DNA from: Coptis chinensis
Lineage: Eukaryota > Streptophyta > Magnoliopsida > Ranunculales > Ranunculaceae
Direction: 5' to 3'
Length of the DNA stretch: 64,000 nt
Assembly: GCA_015680905.1 (NCBI GenBank)
Contig: CM027377.1
Span: forward strand, 16,888,501-16,952,500
Made by a program: the position numbers and the translations under genes. Below are positions 48,257 through 60,224 of the stretch, piece by piece. The notes below the pieces were generated by a model. That model was given only the letters and a program-made list of their open reading frames with translations. It was not told where the DNA came from and did no database searches. Positions within the stretch are counted from its first letter, which is position 1, and the number at the start of each line of letters is the position of its first letter.

Positions 48257-51200
48257 TCAAGATGCTTGTAACAGTTCCCTGATATCATATCCTTGAAGCT
48301 GCAGTTGAAGTGCAGATGTTAATCATGGTCTCTTGATACTAAAAGTAGATTTAGGAACTCTACTGAACTACTAGATTCAAATTAGATTCTACAAGGTGAC
48401 TTCTACAATTGTTGCTACCCAAGTATAAATATACAGTCAAACACTTGCACGGCTAATGGAGCCATTCAAGTAATGGTCGGATTCATGGGCAGACAACACT
48501 GTGGAAAACAAGTTAAAAGCGTGTGTTTCCTTGTCCTTTCCCTAGGGAAAAGAACGGAAATGGAACTGAAAAGAAACTGTTTGCAATAATATGTTTCTCG
48601 GAGATCTCATACCAGCATGCCAATTCTGTGGTGACACCAACAAGAGCACATGAACAAAGTTAATATTGTGAAATAGATATGATTGTTTTACCTGAAGAAA
48701 CGTGAGAAACAAGATAACCCCGGAATTCCAGAGTGCATGTATTGTGATAGGTGTAAGAAGATTCCTAGTTTGAGAATAAGAAAATCCTAATGCCGTCCCT
48801 GCATCAGTAATGAAACTTTGAGCATTATTACAAAAGAAAGTTAATAAGGTCAGTAGGTCAGTGTGCTCTGAGTGGCAGAGAGACCGAGGTTCACCTCTTC
48901 GACCTCCAAGAGATGACAAATCTTAAGCAGAAAGATTTTCTATCATTCATTCTACTCTAGCTTCTTAAGGATTTAGTTTGAGACGTGACTAGATAATAGC
49001 TTACATACACAATTTGGATGATACTCTCGAAAGGGGGTCGTTTGGTCTTTGATTAAGAGTATTTTGTCCTCTCTTCCAGTATACTTTGTCTTTTTTTGTC
49101 ATTCCCAAGAGTGTTGCTAATAGGATTGAGAGCATTATTATGAATTTTTTATGGGATGATTCCGAGTAACATAGATAATCATTTGGTGAGGTGAGAGATT
49201 TTTGGGTAAAAACGTTGGTGGTTTGGGTTTGGGTTTGCGTAATATGGTAGCGTTCAACCAAGCATTTTTGGGTGAGTGGTTATAGCGTTTTGGAGAAGAG
49301 AGAAATAGTCTTTGGAGGAAGGTGGTTGTGTCTCGGTTTGGGGAGGAGCATTTTGGGTGGGAGAGTAGTCCGGTTTCCATACCTTATGGGTGTGGAGTGT
49401 GGAGGACAATTCTTAAGGTGTCCCCTTTGTTCTTAAGAGGTATTCGATATAGTTTTGCAACAGGAGGAGATGGGATTCATTTTTCGGAGGATCATTGGAC
49501 AGGTGGTGGGGCTTTAGCCTCTGCTTTTCCTTTGTGGTTTGGTATATCCAGTTTCAAAGGGAAACCCATTTTTTATTGTATGGTTAGATCCAAAGGAGGC
49601 ATATCTTGAAATTTTGGACTGCACAGGGCTTTGAATGATTGGGAAATTGGAGACCTAGCTTCATTGATGGCAAGGCTTGATGTGACTATCCCGAATGCAC
49701 AAAATGGTGAGAAGAGAGCGTGGTGTCCCAACAATAAAGGTATCTTCTCGGTTAAGTCTTTTTATTTTTCTATCATTTCTTGGTTGTCTAATTCTAATAG
49801 TCCTAGCCCCATTCTTGAATTCCCTGGAACTGTAATTTGAAAATCCAAAATTCCCTCCAAGATTGTTTTCTTTGCATGGTGTGCTTCCTTGGAACGCATC
49901 CTTACCATTGATAACCTCAGGTGTCGTAAAATGTGTATGGTCAATTATTGTCAGTTGTGTGGAAAAGATGGTGAGTATGTGAATTATGTACTTCTTTGGT
50001 GTCCTTTTTCTTGGAAAATATAGTCTGCTTTTCTTTTAGAGTCTGGAATGGTTTGGGTATGCCCGGGCCGGGTATTGGATTTGCTTAAAAGTTGGAGTCA
50101 TAGTCTTTTTTCTTCTTCTGGAAATCGCATGTGGAGCTTATTACCTTTTGCGATCATGTGGGGTATCTGGCTAGAGCGAAACCGTCGTCACTTTGATGGT
50201 ATCTCTATTTCGCTTAAGAAGACAATTCTCTTGATAAAAGCTTTGTTATTTCGGTGGTCTAAAGTCTTCAAAGAGTTTAGAGGTTTGTTTCTTTGAGTCT
50301 TTTGTTGCTAGATGAGAATTGTGATTGTCTTATGTTTTTAGACATAGGGTGACGGTGCAGGTTTGGGGTTTTTTGTTTTTTGCTTCTTATGTTTTCTTTC
50401 ATTGCTTGTAAATATTTATTTTTCGGGTTTTCTCTTGTAATGTAGGCCTTCTCATCCTACTTTTCCTTTATTAATGAAATATCACTTTTTACCGAGCAAA
50501 AAAAAAAGAAAAAAATCAGACACTTTTTTGGAGTACATACATGTCATATGTTCATACTTAACAATTTATCATACAACAACAGACATGTTCCATGGTTTAT
50601 GTGTTGTATCCGATGGCCACAAACTATAAAATAGAAAATAAGTATTACCTAGCACAAAGAGTTGGGGAAATTCTCCAGGTGTGAAATGAGCAAGAGCAAA
50701 TACAGCAGCACTAATAAGAACAGACACTGGAGTAGGAACCCTGCAAAGAACGAAGAAAGCATGAATACATGTCTAGAATAAGTTTTTTGCAGAAAATACC
50801 GGTCAAATCTGCCGCTAAGTTGTAGCTTGTCAATTAGAATTGACATAAATTACTAGCAGTGTCCATCATTCCTGTGCATTATGTGAAGGAAAAGAAAACA
50901 GTTTCCGCATCTTACATTTTTCTTTCATTTTTTATCCACAAAGGTGGAATGTTGTACAAAAATTCAATATGATAGGAGTAGTAGGATGAGTTATCTACAA
51001 TACGGAAGTACAATAAGGAAAAACATGTAGAGAACACGCACCAACAAAGGCTACTGAGAACAAATCTGCAACACAACATAAGTTACACACTGGCAGTGGT
51101 GAAAAGGAGTTTTACCATTTAGTAAGGGACACCATCAGAAACCCTCGAAAGACGGTCTCCTCGAGCAGTGGTGCCAACACACCTGTGATGCATACTAGAC

Positions 51201-54200
51201 AGGCAGTGCTGTGCCCAAAATAAGAAAGGAATTGAAAAGACCATTAGACCTTCCTATTCTATAGGCATCATAATAAAAGCAGTAAGTACATTAAAACATT
51301 TGTCAAGATTGTTAGCAATTTGCCAAGGTGACAAGGACGAATCACTATGCTTTCCGATGCATTACCTGATACCTGACGAACCAATCAGAGGAAGCAAGCG
51401 AACCAGAGCATCAGTCTGGGGGGAAAAAATACACTGAAACATATCAAATACTCATATCTAAAAATAGTAGTTTCAGACAAATTAATATCAAATTGTCGGT
51501 CACAAGATGACTACACCATTAGCGCTAAGCAGTAGATAACATTTGAATAATAATAGAAGAGAAAGATAGCAACATAACCACTCCTTTTCATGCATTTCAA
51601 GCTGACATGACAGTCCTCCATAAGTAAGATACTGCGCACAGATGGTACTTCACTTCTTCACTAAGTGTGGAGCCAAGCAATTGGCCAACTAGATGACCAT
51701 GTGCTCTTCCCAGCATCACTGTATAGTTGTTGTAGCTTTTAACCTAATCATTCACTTTTGATTGCTATTTTTTTGTGATCAAAGCAAAGCTTGACGGCAC
51801 ATCAATATGTACAAGCATTGTTATTGTTTTCTTTAGCTGATGAAGTTAGGGGCTTGGTCCTAATCATATTGTTTAAAAAGAAAAGGAATTACTGGTCTTT
51901 TTAAGATAAATAATCTGATGATCTGTGTACTAGCAATTCTATCAATAAATCAATATAATGGGAAAACATACAACAGAAGTCCAGGTGGAAACAAGAACAA
52001 TACATAGGAATTCTATAATTTATCTAATTCTGAAAGTATTCTTCTCTGCTTTATTCGAAATTCTTTGTTAGTTATGAAATGAACAAAAAGTCCAGCTAGA
52101 GAACAATAGTGATGAGGAGCCTCTCATAGTCTCATCACTTTGTGGTGCCCATCTGCTCTATACCTCACAAAGAGATACAAATCATCACACCATAGAAGAT
52201 AACATTGCAGAGTCAGATAAGAAATGGAATCTCCAGCAACTGCCTAAGTAATGCATTATATTTTATATGACGATCTCAAAAGCTCCTAAGATGATGGTAG
52301 GTAATATGACCTCTCTTTGCGGGGTCTCTCCACTAAACAGGGCCAATGAAGCTCCTAGCAAAGCAATCGCAGCTAGTGCACCAACAAGTCCAACTCCTGA
52401 CCATAAAAACCACCCGTCCTGTAGATTGAAAGGTTCCTTGACGTCTGAAACAATTTCCACCACGTGAAATGAATAAATCTCTCTATTGAAAGAAGAAAAG
52501 CTTTTGTTAAAATATACTAAACTCAAATTTTGGATTTTTGACACCAACACCAGCAAGGGCCGAGACATAAGAGTATACCTCAGAGTCCAGTTACAATTGT
52601 GGAAATTATGGAAGTTATTTTTTTCTCTCATTTTTTTTTTCAATACCTACTCGACCAGAAGTTATTCCGTTGATATGAATAACCATAACTACCCATTTTA
52701 ATACATGATTTCATGGAAAAGGGTAATGGCTAATTGTTAGTCAGTATGCACTTAACAAATCAAATAATATAAAATAACAGATTCACTTACGTACCATAAC
52801 GAAAGATGTCATCTGGACGAGGCTGAAACTTGTTGGTGATACCAAATATAACTCCAAGCACAGCCGCAGTGGCAATGCTGCAGAAAAAAACAAATGGAGC
52901 CAGTACAAAAAGATGTTACAGCTCTGTTTGGTTGCAGATACCAAAAAAATAGAACGAAGAAGTACAGAGAATATCTGGTGTAACAGTCTTGAGACCGAAA
53001 AGACAGATCAATGGCATAGAAAATGCTTGTTCTCTCAAGGCCTCAAAGATGGGTAATTTTTATGATTTTCATCCTACACATACACTAACTCAACTTTGCA
53101 TCTAGGATATTAAAAAATGAAATATGGTCTAGTGATATATCAATCTGATGATTAAGATAGGCCATCATCTCTTACTTGCGGTGCCATGTCTATCACGTGC
53201 TCTAGGTTAGATTGCGTCACAGTCTATGAAGGTGCCTCAAACTTCCTCATATAGAGATTAACAATTTTGTTTGAAAACTTAAGAATGCACAAAGGAAAGA
53301 GATTCATACGTCTGGTTCAAAAAGAGTAGTTCAGCCTTCTCATCTAGACTCAAGTCACCAATCTGCAACCCAAAATATGATACAGCAGCTGTTTCTACCA
53401 GTCCTGTCAAAACAAAACTGCCTGGGCACATATTAGCTTCACTTTAAGATTGACAGTAAATTTCGTTGTGATATGTTTAGTCCAAAAACGGGCATTTAGA
53501 GCCATGCGTAATAATATATAAGATCCTGGGGCCACTGTACTCACTGCCAGTTGGTTTTGATTTGAAGAAAAAATAAGACAGTATCAAAGCAGGCTATTGT
53601 GTTTGTCCAATGGCCCATGTGCTCCACGTGAATCTGTTTAGGTTTGTTGATATTATTCCACCCCAATTTAGTTGTGCCCCACCTATGTTCTCTCTCCGAG
53701 CCTCCTCTCATATTCATAGAATTTTCCACTATACATAAGTTCGAGCTTATGGAGAAATTGGCAATTGGACAAGGTCATGTTACGCCTGTATGCAAGGAGT
53801 TTATCGAGATATATTGCCCCATATCGAGCCTCTAAAGCCTTGCATGATAATATACAAGACCTTGGAGCTGCTCCACTCACTGCTAAGTGGTTCTGAGTTG
53901 GATGCTCCAATTTCAATTAAGGTTATTTCAAACAAATGAAAAAGAGGACGGACAGAAATGAAAAATATGAGGGATAACCTGATTTTCTAAACAGAAATGT
54001 GGACAAGAAGATGAAATATAGTAAAATCGATGCTATGCCTGAAAACTTCGGCAACATGATAATGCCCCAACAATAACTTACTGTCATTTTTATAAAATTT
54101 CACCCGGATTTACTTGCTACAGTAATATCTTTTTTCAATAACAGAACAACAGATAACCATGAACAAGGTAAGTAATCTATCAGAGATCAACTATACTGGT

Positions 54201-55021
54201 GTGCTTTGAAAGGAAATTTTGCAAAAATAAGAAAGGCACCTTATTCCACATGCAAAAAAGGTGAGGCTCAATGTTTGCCAATTCCAAGGCACATCCCATC
54301 GCTTGAGGATTGGCCAGTCCAGTCCAGTTTCCTAAAAGAGTGCAGAAAATAGATTAAATTATGACCTAATCTGATCCATTATATACACCGGCTGGTTATA
54401 TATTTCATCCTAACATAATGGTTGCCTATAAGGAGTCTACGAAGTATTTTCTGTAACTGTGTTATGTTCCTCGATATAAAGGTGATCAATTATAATCTTT
54501 GGTTTTTTAGGATTGTGTAATGTAGGCCTTCTCAGCCTACGTTTCTTCTTTGCAATGTTGCTACAGAAAACCCACCCTTTCATTCATCTTAGAACTCTAA
54601 TTTAATCACATTTGGAATTGAATCCTTATAGGAACTAAACTAAAATAACTCAATTAACAAAAGAACTTATAAAGCACACCATATACAGAAACTCACATGC
54701 AAACTTAAGTATAAAGATTCCATATTGCACACACAAAGACAAACTCAAAGTACAATGAATTTTCAATCAGTAATGAAAACATACCTTCCCTTCAAGATTA
54801 TCTTTAGGACTACAGAAACAAACACAAAGGGGTTGTTTCCCACCACTTGGAAACCCAAACAAGCTGTTGGGTTGGTGAAACTGGAAACGAAGAGGGGGGC
54901 TTGAAGTGGGTTTTCTAAGAAGGAGAGTGTTGTGAGTTGGTTTTGAAGTTTTGAGTTTTGGGAATGAAGAGAGAGAAAGAAGAGAAGATTGAATGGAAGA
55001 TGTAGATATCAGAGACACCAT
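48257..55021 (-). CDS. CPBP (CAAX/Abi)-type intramembrane protease, probably chloroplast
   Basis: Ten exons on the minus strand: 54785-55021, 54240-54331, 53310-53417, 52795-52877, 52311-52444, 51366-51415, 51116-51208, 50649-50740, 48692-48798, 48257-48298. All junctions are GT-AG, the phases agree and the sum is 1038 nt (345 residues plus stop). The N-terminus (about 1-70) is Ser/Thr/Lys-rich with almost no acids, typical of a chloroplast transit peptide. The mature part has several hydrophobic segments, for example residues in exon 5 ('GVGLVGALAAIALLGASLAL'). It carries the three CPBP motifs: EExxxR in 'LLEETVFRG' (exon 7), FxxxH in 'FALAH' (exon 8) and HxxxN in 'HALWN' (exon 9), which coordinate metal and act in proteolysis within membranes. 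The end 'LQGYDIRELLQAS' fits Arabidopsis At1g14270-like proteins as I remember them. Substrate unknown. The intron between exons 8 and 9 holds a LINE fragment. Confidence 0.9.
49015..50516 (+). mobile_element. 3' fragment of an L1-type LINE inside the protease intron
   Basis: Plus strand, opposite to the host gene. The frame pieces match the end of plant LINE ORF2: 'PKSVANRIESIMNFLW' near 49105, then the zf-RVT region 'CQLCGKDGEYVNYVLLWCPFSW' near 49950-50020 and 'WGIWLERNRRHFDG' near 50155. Stops and frameshifts are frequent. It ends in an A-rich tail at 50497-50515, typical of retrotransposition by target priming. It lies wholly within the 1850-bp intron between 48799 and 50648. The 5' part was never copied or has been lost. 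Confidence 0.82.
54490..54560 (+). repeat. Short LINE 3'-tail fragment
   Basis: The phrase gtaatgtaggccttctca followed by cctac is the same as near 50440 in the LINE 3' end. It suggests a second, tiny LINE remnant in the first intron of the protease gene. Confidence 0.45.
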
Positions 55022-56216
55022 TGTTGTTTGGCGCGAAGATGTGTTGAAGAAAGAAAAATGTATTGAGCTCGAATTTAATTGAGTTGCCGTGGTGTGCGTG
55101 TGGAAAGATAAGGTCGTTAAAACTTAAAACTGTAATATTGAGTTTTACGTCAACGAAAACAAATTGTTTAAGGCATCCACATTTCGTACACAATAAATAT
55201 GTGTTAGCAAATTTAGACTAAGGAATATGAACATCATACACAATGTAGTTCTTATCTAATTAATCATTGACAACAGCTCATTTTAATTTGAAAATACTTC
55301 ATGAACAAACAACTCATTACATCTTGGCTTGAGAATTAATCTCTATCTCTTCTGCTTGAGAATTAATCTCATTTAAAGCCATACCAGTTGCGCCCCTACT
55401 AATTGGTGATTACAATTTTCTCCAACATCATTATGTGTATCTATTATTTTTTCTTTGAATTACAAAAGAATAGTCCATCTCTAATTAAGTATATCAAACA
55501 ACTCATTGCAATTTGCAAAACTATCCAGATTTTGCTCACACAATGCGTGGTTTGATGCATCACGTACACTTAGAAACTCACGATATTTGACATGTAAGAG
55601 TTGTACGACTAAGAAACTCACAATATTTTACGTGTAAGAGTTTAACTGATCCAAGAACTACCAAGTCCAACCCTTGGTTATTTTTTCAGTGATATCCAAA
55701 TATTTACTTTAAATTAAACACCAAATTGGGCAGAGTGTTACAACGGACTAATGGAAATGGAAAAGAAAAACAAAAAGAAAACAAACATAATTTAATGAAA
55801 TGCATTGCCAAACTTTACGTGGTTCAGTACTTCAGTGTTACTGTGGTTACCAATATCCAATTATCCACAGGAGAATAGTGAAGGAGGTAATTATTAAGTG
55901 TCTCAATGGAGATCACAACAGAAACAATTCGTAATTTAAGAGCATCCCGAATTCCCACTGGTATACTGTATGCTGTGGACGAGGGAAAAAAGAGTTCACT
56001 TCTCTACCGAGAAAAAAAATATATTTAAATTTATTGAACGATCTTAGAATAGTCAGTAAAGAATGGATTCACTGATTCAGAATTCAAATAACAGTAATTG
56101 AACTTTACACACTATTAACTTCTGTAGTGATGAGTCACTATTACTGCAGAAAAAGTGAACTCCCAAAAGCTATATATCCTGTTTTCCTTGGTGGGTATGT
56201 AAACCACAACTTTATA
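55022..56216. other. Intergenic: promoter side of the protease gene; no gene
   Basis: Probable 5' leader and promoter of the CPBP protease just right of 55021 (a CT-rich minus strand). Beyond that, AT-rich sequence with no recognisable gene; two short imperfect repeats (aaactcac.atatttgac.tgtaagagtt) lie near 55572 and 55615. Confidence 0.5.
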
Positions 56217-56765
56217 GAGGACTGTTGTAAATCATTATTTCAGCATAACTGGAAAACTAATCCGGCTTCAGTTTGGGGATGAGTTCTCGGAACTCAGTGG
56301 AGTGCAATGTCAGAAGCAGCCATTTCCGGAAATGGGGATGCCCAAGAGTGAGAGCTCTCTGTGCCATGGAGTTTGCTACATTTTTTAGTGTTCTGAAAAT
56401 AGATAGCAAGTGAATCCTGTTTATTCCATGTGTGTAATTGAAATAGAAGAACAACATACCAGTCCAATATAAGTCTTACATTGGCAGGGAAGCTTTTGCC
56501 TATGTGCTTCTTGGGTGGAGTCAAGCCGGTCACTGAAGTCAGCCTAAACATATGCTTGCCCAATCAGTTTTGATCCCCTTGGCTGCTCTGCCTCTCTAGA
56601 AAACAACAGACATGTACGGATGATAGCGTGGAACAGTTCTGGTGGTCTCCAGAAACCCTGCTCCAGAAACTCTGCTAGGTTTCAGACTGTTTACTTACTG
56701 CCCTTAGGCAGTGCACTCTTTCTACCACATTGCCACCAGCTATTCTTGCACAGATGAGGCAGAAA
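56217..56765 (-). pseudogene. Decayed partial copy of the NAC gene (exon 2, intron 2, start of exon 3)
   Basis: Aligns by eye with 36476-37090 of the intact NAC gene: 'FRLTSVTGLTPPKKHIGKSFPANV' (about 56480-56560) corresponds to the end of exon 2, the donor after AAT is kept, and 56217-56395 matches the start of exon 3 ('MAQRALTLGHP'). The intron 2 position is retained, so this is a DNA-level copy rather than a processed one. Frameshifts and deletions break subdomains C and D near 56560-56750. Exon 1 and the C-terminus were not found. Confidence 0.82.
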
Positions 56766-57935
56766 GGAGAAACAAAAGTAGTTCAATCAAAATACGAAAC
56801 AAGGCACCAAAATAAGAGAACTCGACTTTTAATTCAGCTATAATGACATTTTAACATGTGAAAAATGAAATGTGTCCTACTCCTACAAGGGTAACCAACA
56901 CTACAGCTACTCCAAAGCCCTTATCCACCCTTTACGCTATTTCATACTCTTTAAAATTGGGTTTTCTATAAGCGTCTGTTGTGACCTTTTTTTACTAGTG
57001 TTTTGCTCTAGTCTCTTTTTCTCTATCCCCTTCTCTTAGGGTACTCTACCCTATTTATATGGGGCCTCCCGCGGTATGCGCCCATCCCCTTGATATTTCT
57101 CTCATCTAACTGTTCTGCTAAACCCACGTGTTCCCCCCTACCATGCACACCTGTTCACCACCTTAACCCTTATGTTACACCTATCTGCTTCACGCTCTTT
57201 GCATACTCTAAGTCCGTGGACTTCATAATGGCCCATTAGTCCACGGACTTCTCTGAACCAGTAAGATCCATGAAGCCCAAACCAAACCGCAACCCTTATG
57301 GTAATCCCACCTATTGGGCTTAATGGATCTACAATAAGCCCTAACAGTGTCCACATACACACAGATAACCTCCTCAAAAGCCGCAGTTAAAAAAAATGGA
57401 AAAATCTTGTTTTATAAACATTTTTAAAAAATGAACAAATGTTCAAACCTGTACATGGCCAATAACTTGCTACTTGTTAGGTTAAGTTCTTCAATCAATC
57501 TGCTTGAACCTGAAATGGCAAAAAAGTCTTGATTACACTCAATGAACATCATATATCAGGATGTATTCGATAAGTCTCAAAGGAGGGAAACAGATATATG
57601 GTCATGCCAACCCATGGCCCAAATGTCAAGACAGGTTGGTGAGCTTATCACAACGGAAAATCCAGTCCACACGGTGGTGTAGCAGGAGCTGCAAGCCAAA
57701 CTGATGCACATAACCAGTAACATAATAACCTAACAGGTACAAATGAAATATAGTCGAGTAATATTTTTAATGCATTAAATAAGACACGTGCTAGGTGGAA
57801 AACTGATGCACTAAAAAAACATAAAAATAAACAAGAATACTTACCAAACTTGAAGTTGTGGTACATCAGCTCCTATGGGATGCTTCTGTAATCAATAGAT
57901 CAATTATCAAATTAAAAGTCTTTGACACGAAAATC
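56766..57935. other. Intergenic between the NAC remnant and the PPR gene
   Basis: No protein-coding gene is supported. The right part (about 57420-57900) lies downstream of the PPR gene and contains several cttac/ctgyag-like splice candidates on the minus strand, so it may include a spliced 3' untranslated region. Confidence 0.4.
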
Positions 57936-60224
57936 TTACGAAACCCTTCCGTGATGTTTTTTCTTCAACAGCTTTTTATCCCTAATACCATCATACAAGA
58001 GTTCATAGGCGTAATAATTTATATGACCTTTCTTTAACAAGTCCTCCACAATAATCTTAGGTGCTGCCACATTCTTTTTATCTGACTCAAAGATTGTGTT
58101 CACAATTTCAGGGACTATACCCTTGGCCACCATAAGGTGAATAATACCAACTGCATCAGAAACTCTATGGTTCGCGCAAAAGCAGTTGAGTATCCGTCCG
58201 AACGTCGTCAAAGATGGAGTGTACCCCTTATCGATCATCTCCACCAGGAACTTATATCCTGTATCAATATTTCCCTTTTGGCTGAAACCATCGATTAAAG
58301 CACGATAAGTGAACCCATCTGGTATGCAGCCTTTATGACCCATCTCATGGAAGAGTTTCTCTGCCATATGAACATTGAGCTTCTCAGAAAATGCATTGAT
58401 CATGATGTTGTATGTTGCAGCCGTATGCAGAATGTGAACCTGTTGCTCCATTTTCATAAATAGTTTGTAAGCCCCCTCAACATCACCACTCTCACAGAAC
58501 CCGTGAATCACTGTGCCAAAACTAACAGCATCTGGAGGCAGTCCATCGTTTTCCATTTTTTCAAGCATATCTTGAGCTTCTCTCACTTTCCTAACTTTGC
58601 ATAGACTATCTAATAGTATGTTATAAGTAATAACATTTGGAACACACCCCTTTCCCACCATTTCTTTAAATGTCTCCATTACGTCTTCAGCTTTCCTTGC
58701 CTTGCAAAGACCATCCAATAATGAATTATAAGTGATAACATCAGGGATAACATTATAATCCCACATCCTATCTATGATTTTGATTGCATCATCCAACTTC
58801 AGTTGCTTGCAGTAGCCATCAATCAGTGTATTAAAGGTAAAAATGTCAGGAAGGTACCCTTTGACCATGGCATCATTCATAAGGATATTAGCATCTGATA
58901 AGCAACCCATCTTACACAAGCCATTAATGACAATGTTGTAAGTCCACATATTGGGGCTGCAACCATTTTCAAACATTTCATCAAGCAGATTCAGTGCTTG
59001 TAAGATGAGGCCCTGCTGACACAACCCTTTGATCACTGAGTTGTAGACAACAATATTGGGCTTCGTTCCATTCACTGTAGCCTCATTAAACACCTCCATT
59101 GCCCTATCTATGTCCCCTTCCTGGCATAGCCCATTAATAAGGGAGACATAAGTGATTTGATCAGGCACAAACCCTTTAAACACTGCATCTTTTAAAATCT
59201 CACACGCGTTTTGTACCGAACCCACCCGACAATACCCATCAATAATAGTGTTATAGGTAAAATCATCAGGCTGATACCCTCGATTCACCATCTTATGCAG
59301 ATAGCTTTCAGCTTCCACAACCTTAGAGATCCTACACAGGCCAGAGATAAGTGTATTATACGTAACAACATCAGGACTGAGTCCCCCCCTAGTCATACAA
59401 TCCAACAAACGGAAAGCTTCTTTATTCTTGTTCTCTTTACAAAGACCTTGAATAAATATATTGAATGTAAACAAATTTGGAGAAACACCTCTCTTTAGAA
59501 TCTTGTTAAGAAGCTTATCGCTTTCTCGAACATGACCCTTCTTGCAAAGTGTGTGTATAAGCTTATTAAATGTGGTTATATCAGGACATATACCTTCCCC
59601 AAGCATCTCATTAAATAGATCGCTTGCCGGGATCTGGTGATCCTCTTCATAAAATCCACCGATAACAGTACAATATGCAACTGCATTGAGCATGCACCCT
59701 TGGGAAGGCATGTTCCTAAGAAGTCTCAAAGCAACATGTGGCCTACTTGTTCTGCAAAAAGACTTTATTCTTATCGTAAAAGTATACACATCAGGGGAAA
59801 TACCTTTGGCCACCATTCTAAGATACACTTTATGAGCTTGAACAAAATATTTGCTCTCAACCAATATGTTCATAATCGCATTATACGACAAAACAGATGG
59901 CTCGCAACTGAAAAAATCCATCCTCTCAAATACATCTACAGCAGCTTGAACTTTCCCATTTCTCCCGTAATTCCTCATAGCCCCAATATACACTCCTTCC
60001 ATTAAACCATTATCCACATTCCTCCTCATCTCTGACATAACACCCTCCATAGCCTCAAACTTCCCATGTAAACCAAGCTTTTCGACCATGCACTTGTAAG
60101 TATACACAGTATGCTTGAAACCATCTTCCTTAGCAGCTGAATTAAACATTTCTAAAGCCCTTAAAGGATCTTTCTGACATTTGACCACTGCAGCTACATG
60201 ATGGGGAAGCAAATTTGGTCTCAT
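57936..60224 (-). CDS. P-class pentatricopeptide repeat protein, At1g74580-like
   Basis: Intronless 762-codon frame. From about residue 40 to 700 it is a nearly continuous run of 35-residue P-type PPR motifs ('VYTYKCMVEKLGLHGKFEAM', 'PDVYTFTIRIKSFCRTSRPH', 'PNLFTFNIFIQGLCKENKNK', 'PDVITYNSLLDGLCKARKAE', 'PDGFTYRALIDGFSQKGNID'), about 18-19 by spacing. It ends in a short basic tail ('YDGIRDKKLLKKKHHGRVS') with no E or DYW domain. P-class PPR proteins bind single-stranded organellar RNA and act in its stability, processing or translation (family knowledge); the target here is unknown. Length and sequence match At1g74580 closely, which in Arabidopsis sits next to GSTU10 and OTP87. The short N-terminus before the first repeat, as in the Arabidopsis protein, gives little targeting information. 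A likely 5'-UTR intron donor is visible near 60556. Confidence 0.92.
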   Translation of the reverse strand: MRPNLLPHHVAAVVKCQKDPLRALEMFNSAAKEDGFKHTVYTYKCMVEKLGLHGKFEAMEGVMSEMRRNVDNGLMEGVYIGAMRNYGRNGKVQAAVDVFERMDFFSCEPSVLSYNAIMNILVESKYFVQAHKVYLRMVAKGISPDVYTFTIRIKSFCRTSRPHVALRLLRNMPSQGCMLNAVAYCTVIGGFYEEDHQIPASDLFNEMLGEGICPDITTFNKLIHTLCKKGHVRESDKLLNKILKRGVSPNLFTFNIFIQGLCKENKNKEAFRLLDCMTRGGLSPDVVTYNTLISGLCRISKVVEAESYLHKMVNRGYQPDDFTYNTIIDGYCRVGSVQNACEILKDAVFKGFVPDQITYVSLINGLCQEGDIDRAMEVFNEATVNGTKPNIVVYNSVIKGLCQQGLILQALNLLDEMFENGCSPNMWTYNIVINGLCKMGCLSDANILMNDAMVKGYLPDIFTFNTLIDGYCKQLKLDDAIKIIDRMWDYNVIPDVITYNSLLDGLCKARKAEDVMETFKEMVGKGCVPNVITYNILLDSLCKVRKVREAQDMLEKMENDGLPPDAVSFGTVIHGFCESGDVEGAYKLFMKMEQQVHILHTAATYNIMINAFSEKLNVHMAEKLFHEMGHKGCIPDGFTYRALIDGFSQKGNIDTGYKFLVEMIDKGYTPSLTTFGRILNCFCANHRVSDAVGIIHLMVAKGIVPEIVNTIFESDKKNVAAPKIIVEDLLKKGHINYYAYELLYDGIRDKKLLKKKHHGRVS

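Noticed and set aside
51366..51373. Alternative donor for protease exon 6 at 51373
   Set aside because: Using it breaks the phase with exon 7; the donor after 51366 restores 'SSGISTACLV' and keeps the frame.
59211..60005. Plus-strand frames of 95 and 122 codons opposite the P-class PPR gene
   Set aside because: Antisense shadows of the repeat-rich coding strand, without independent support.
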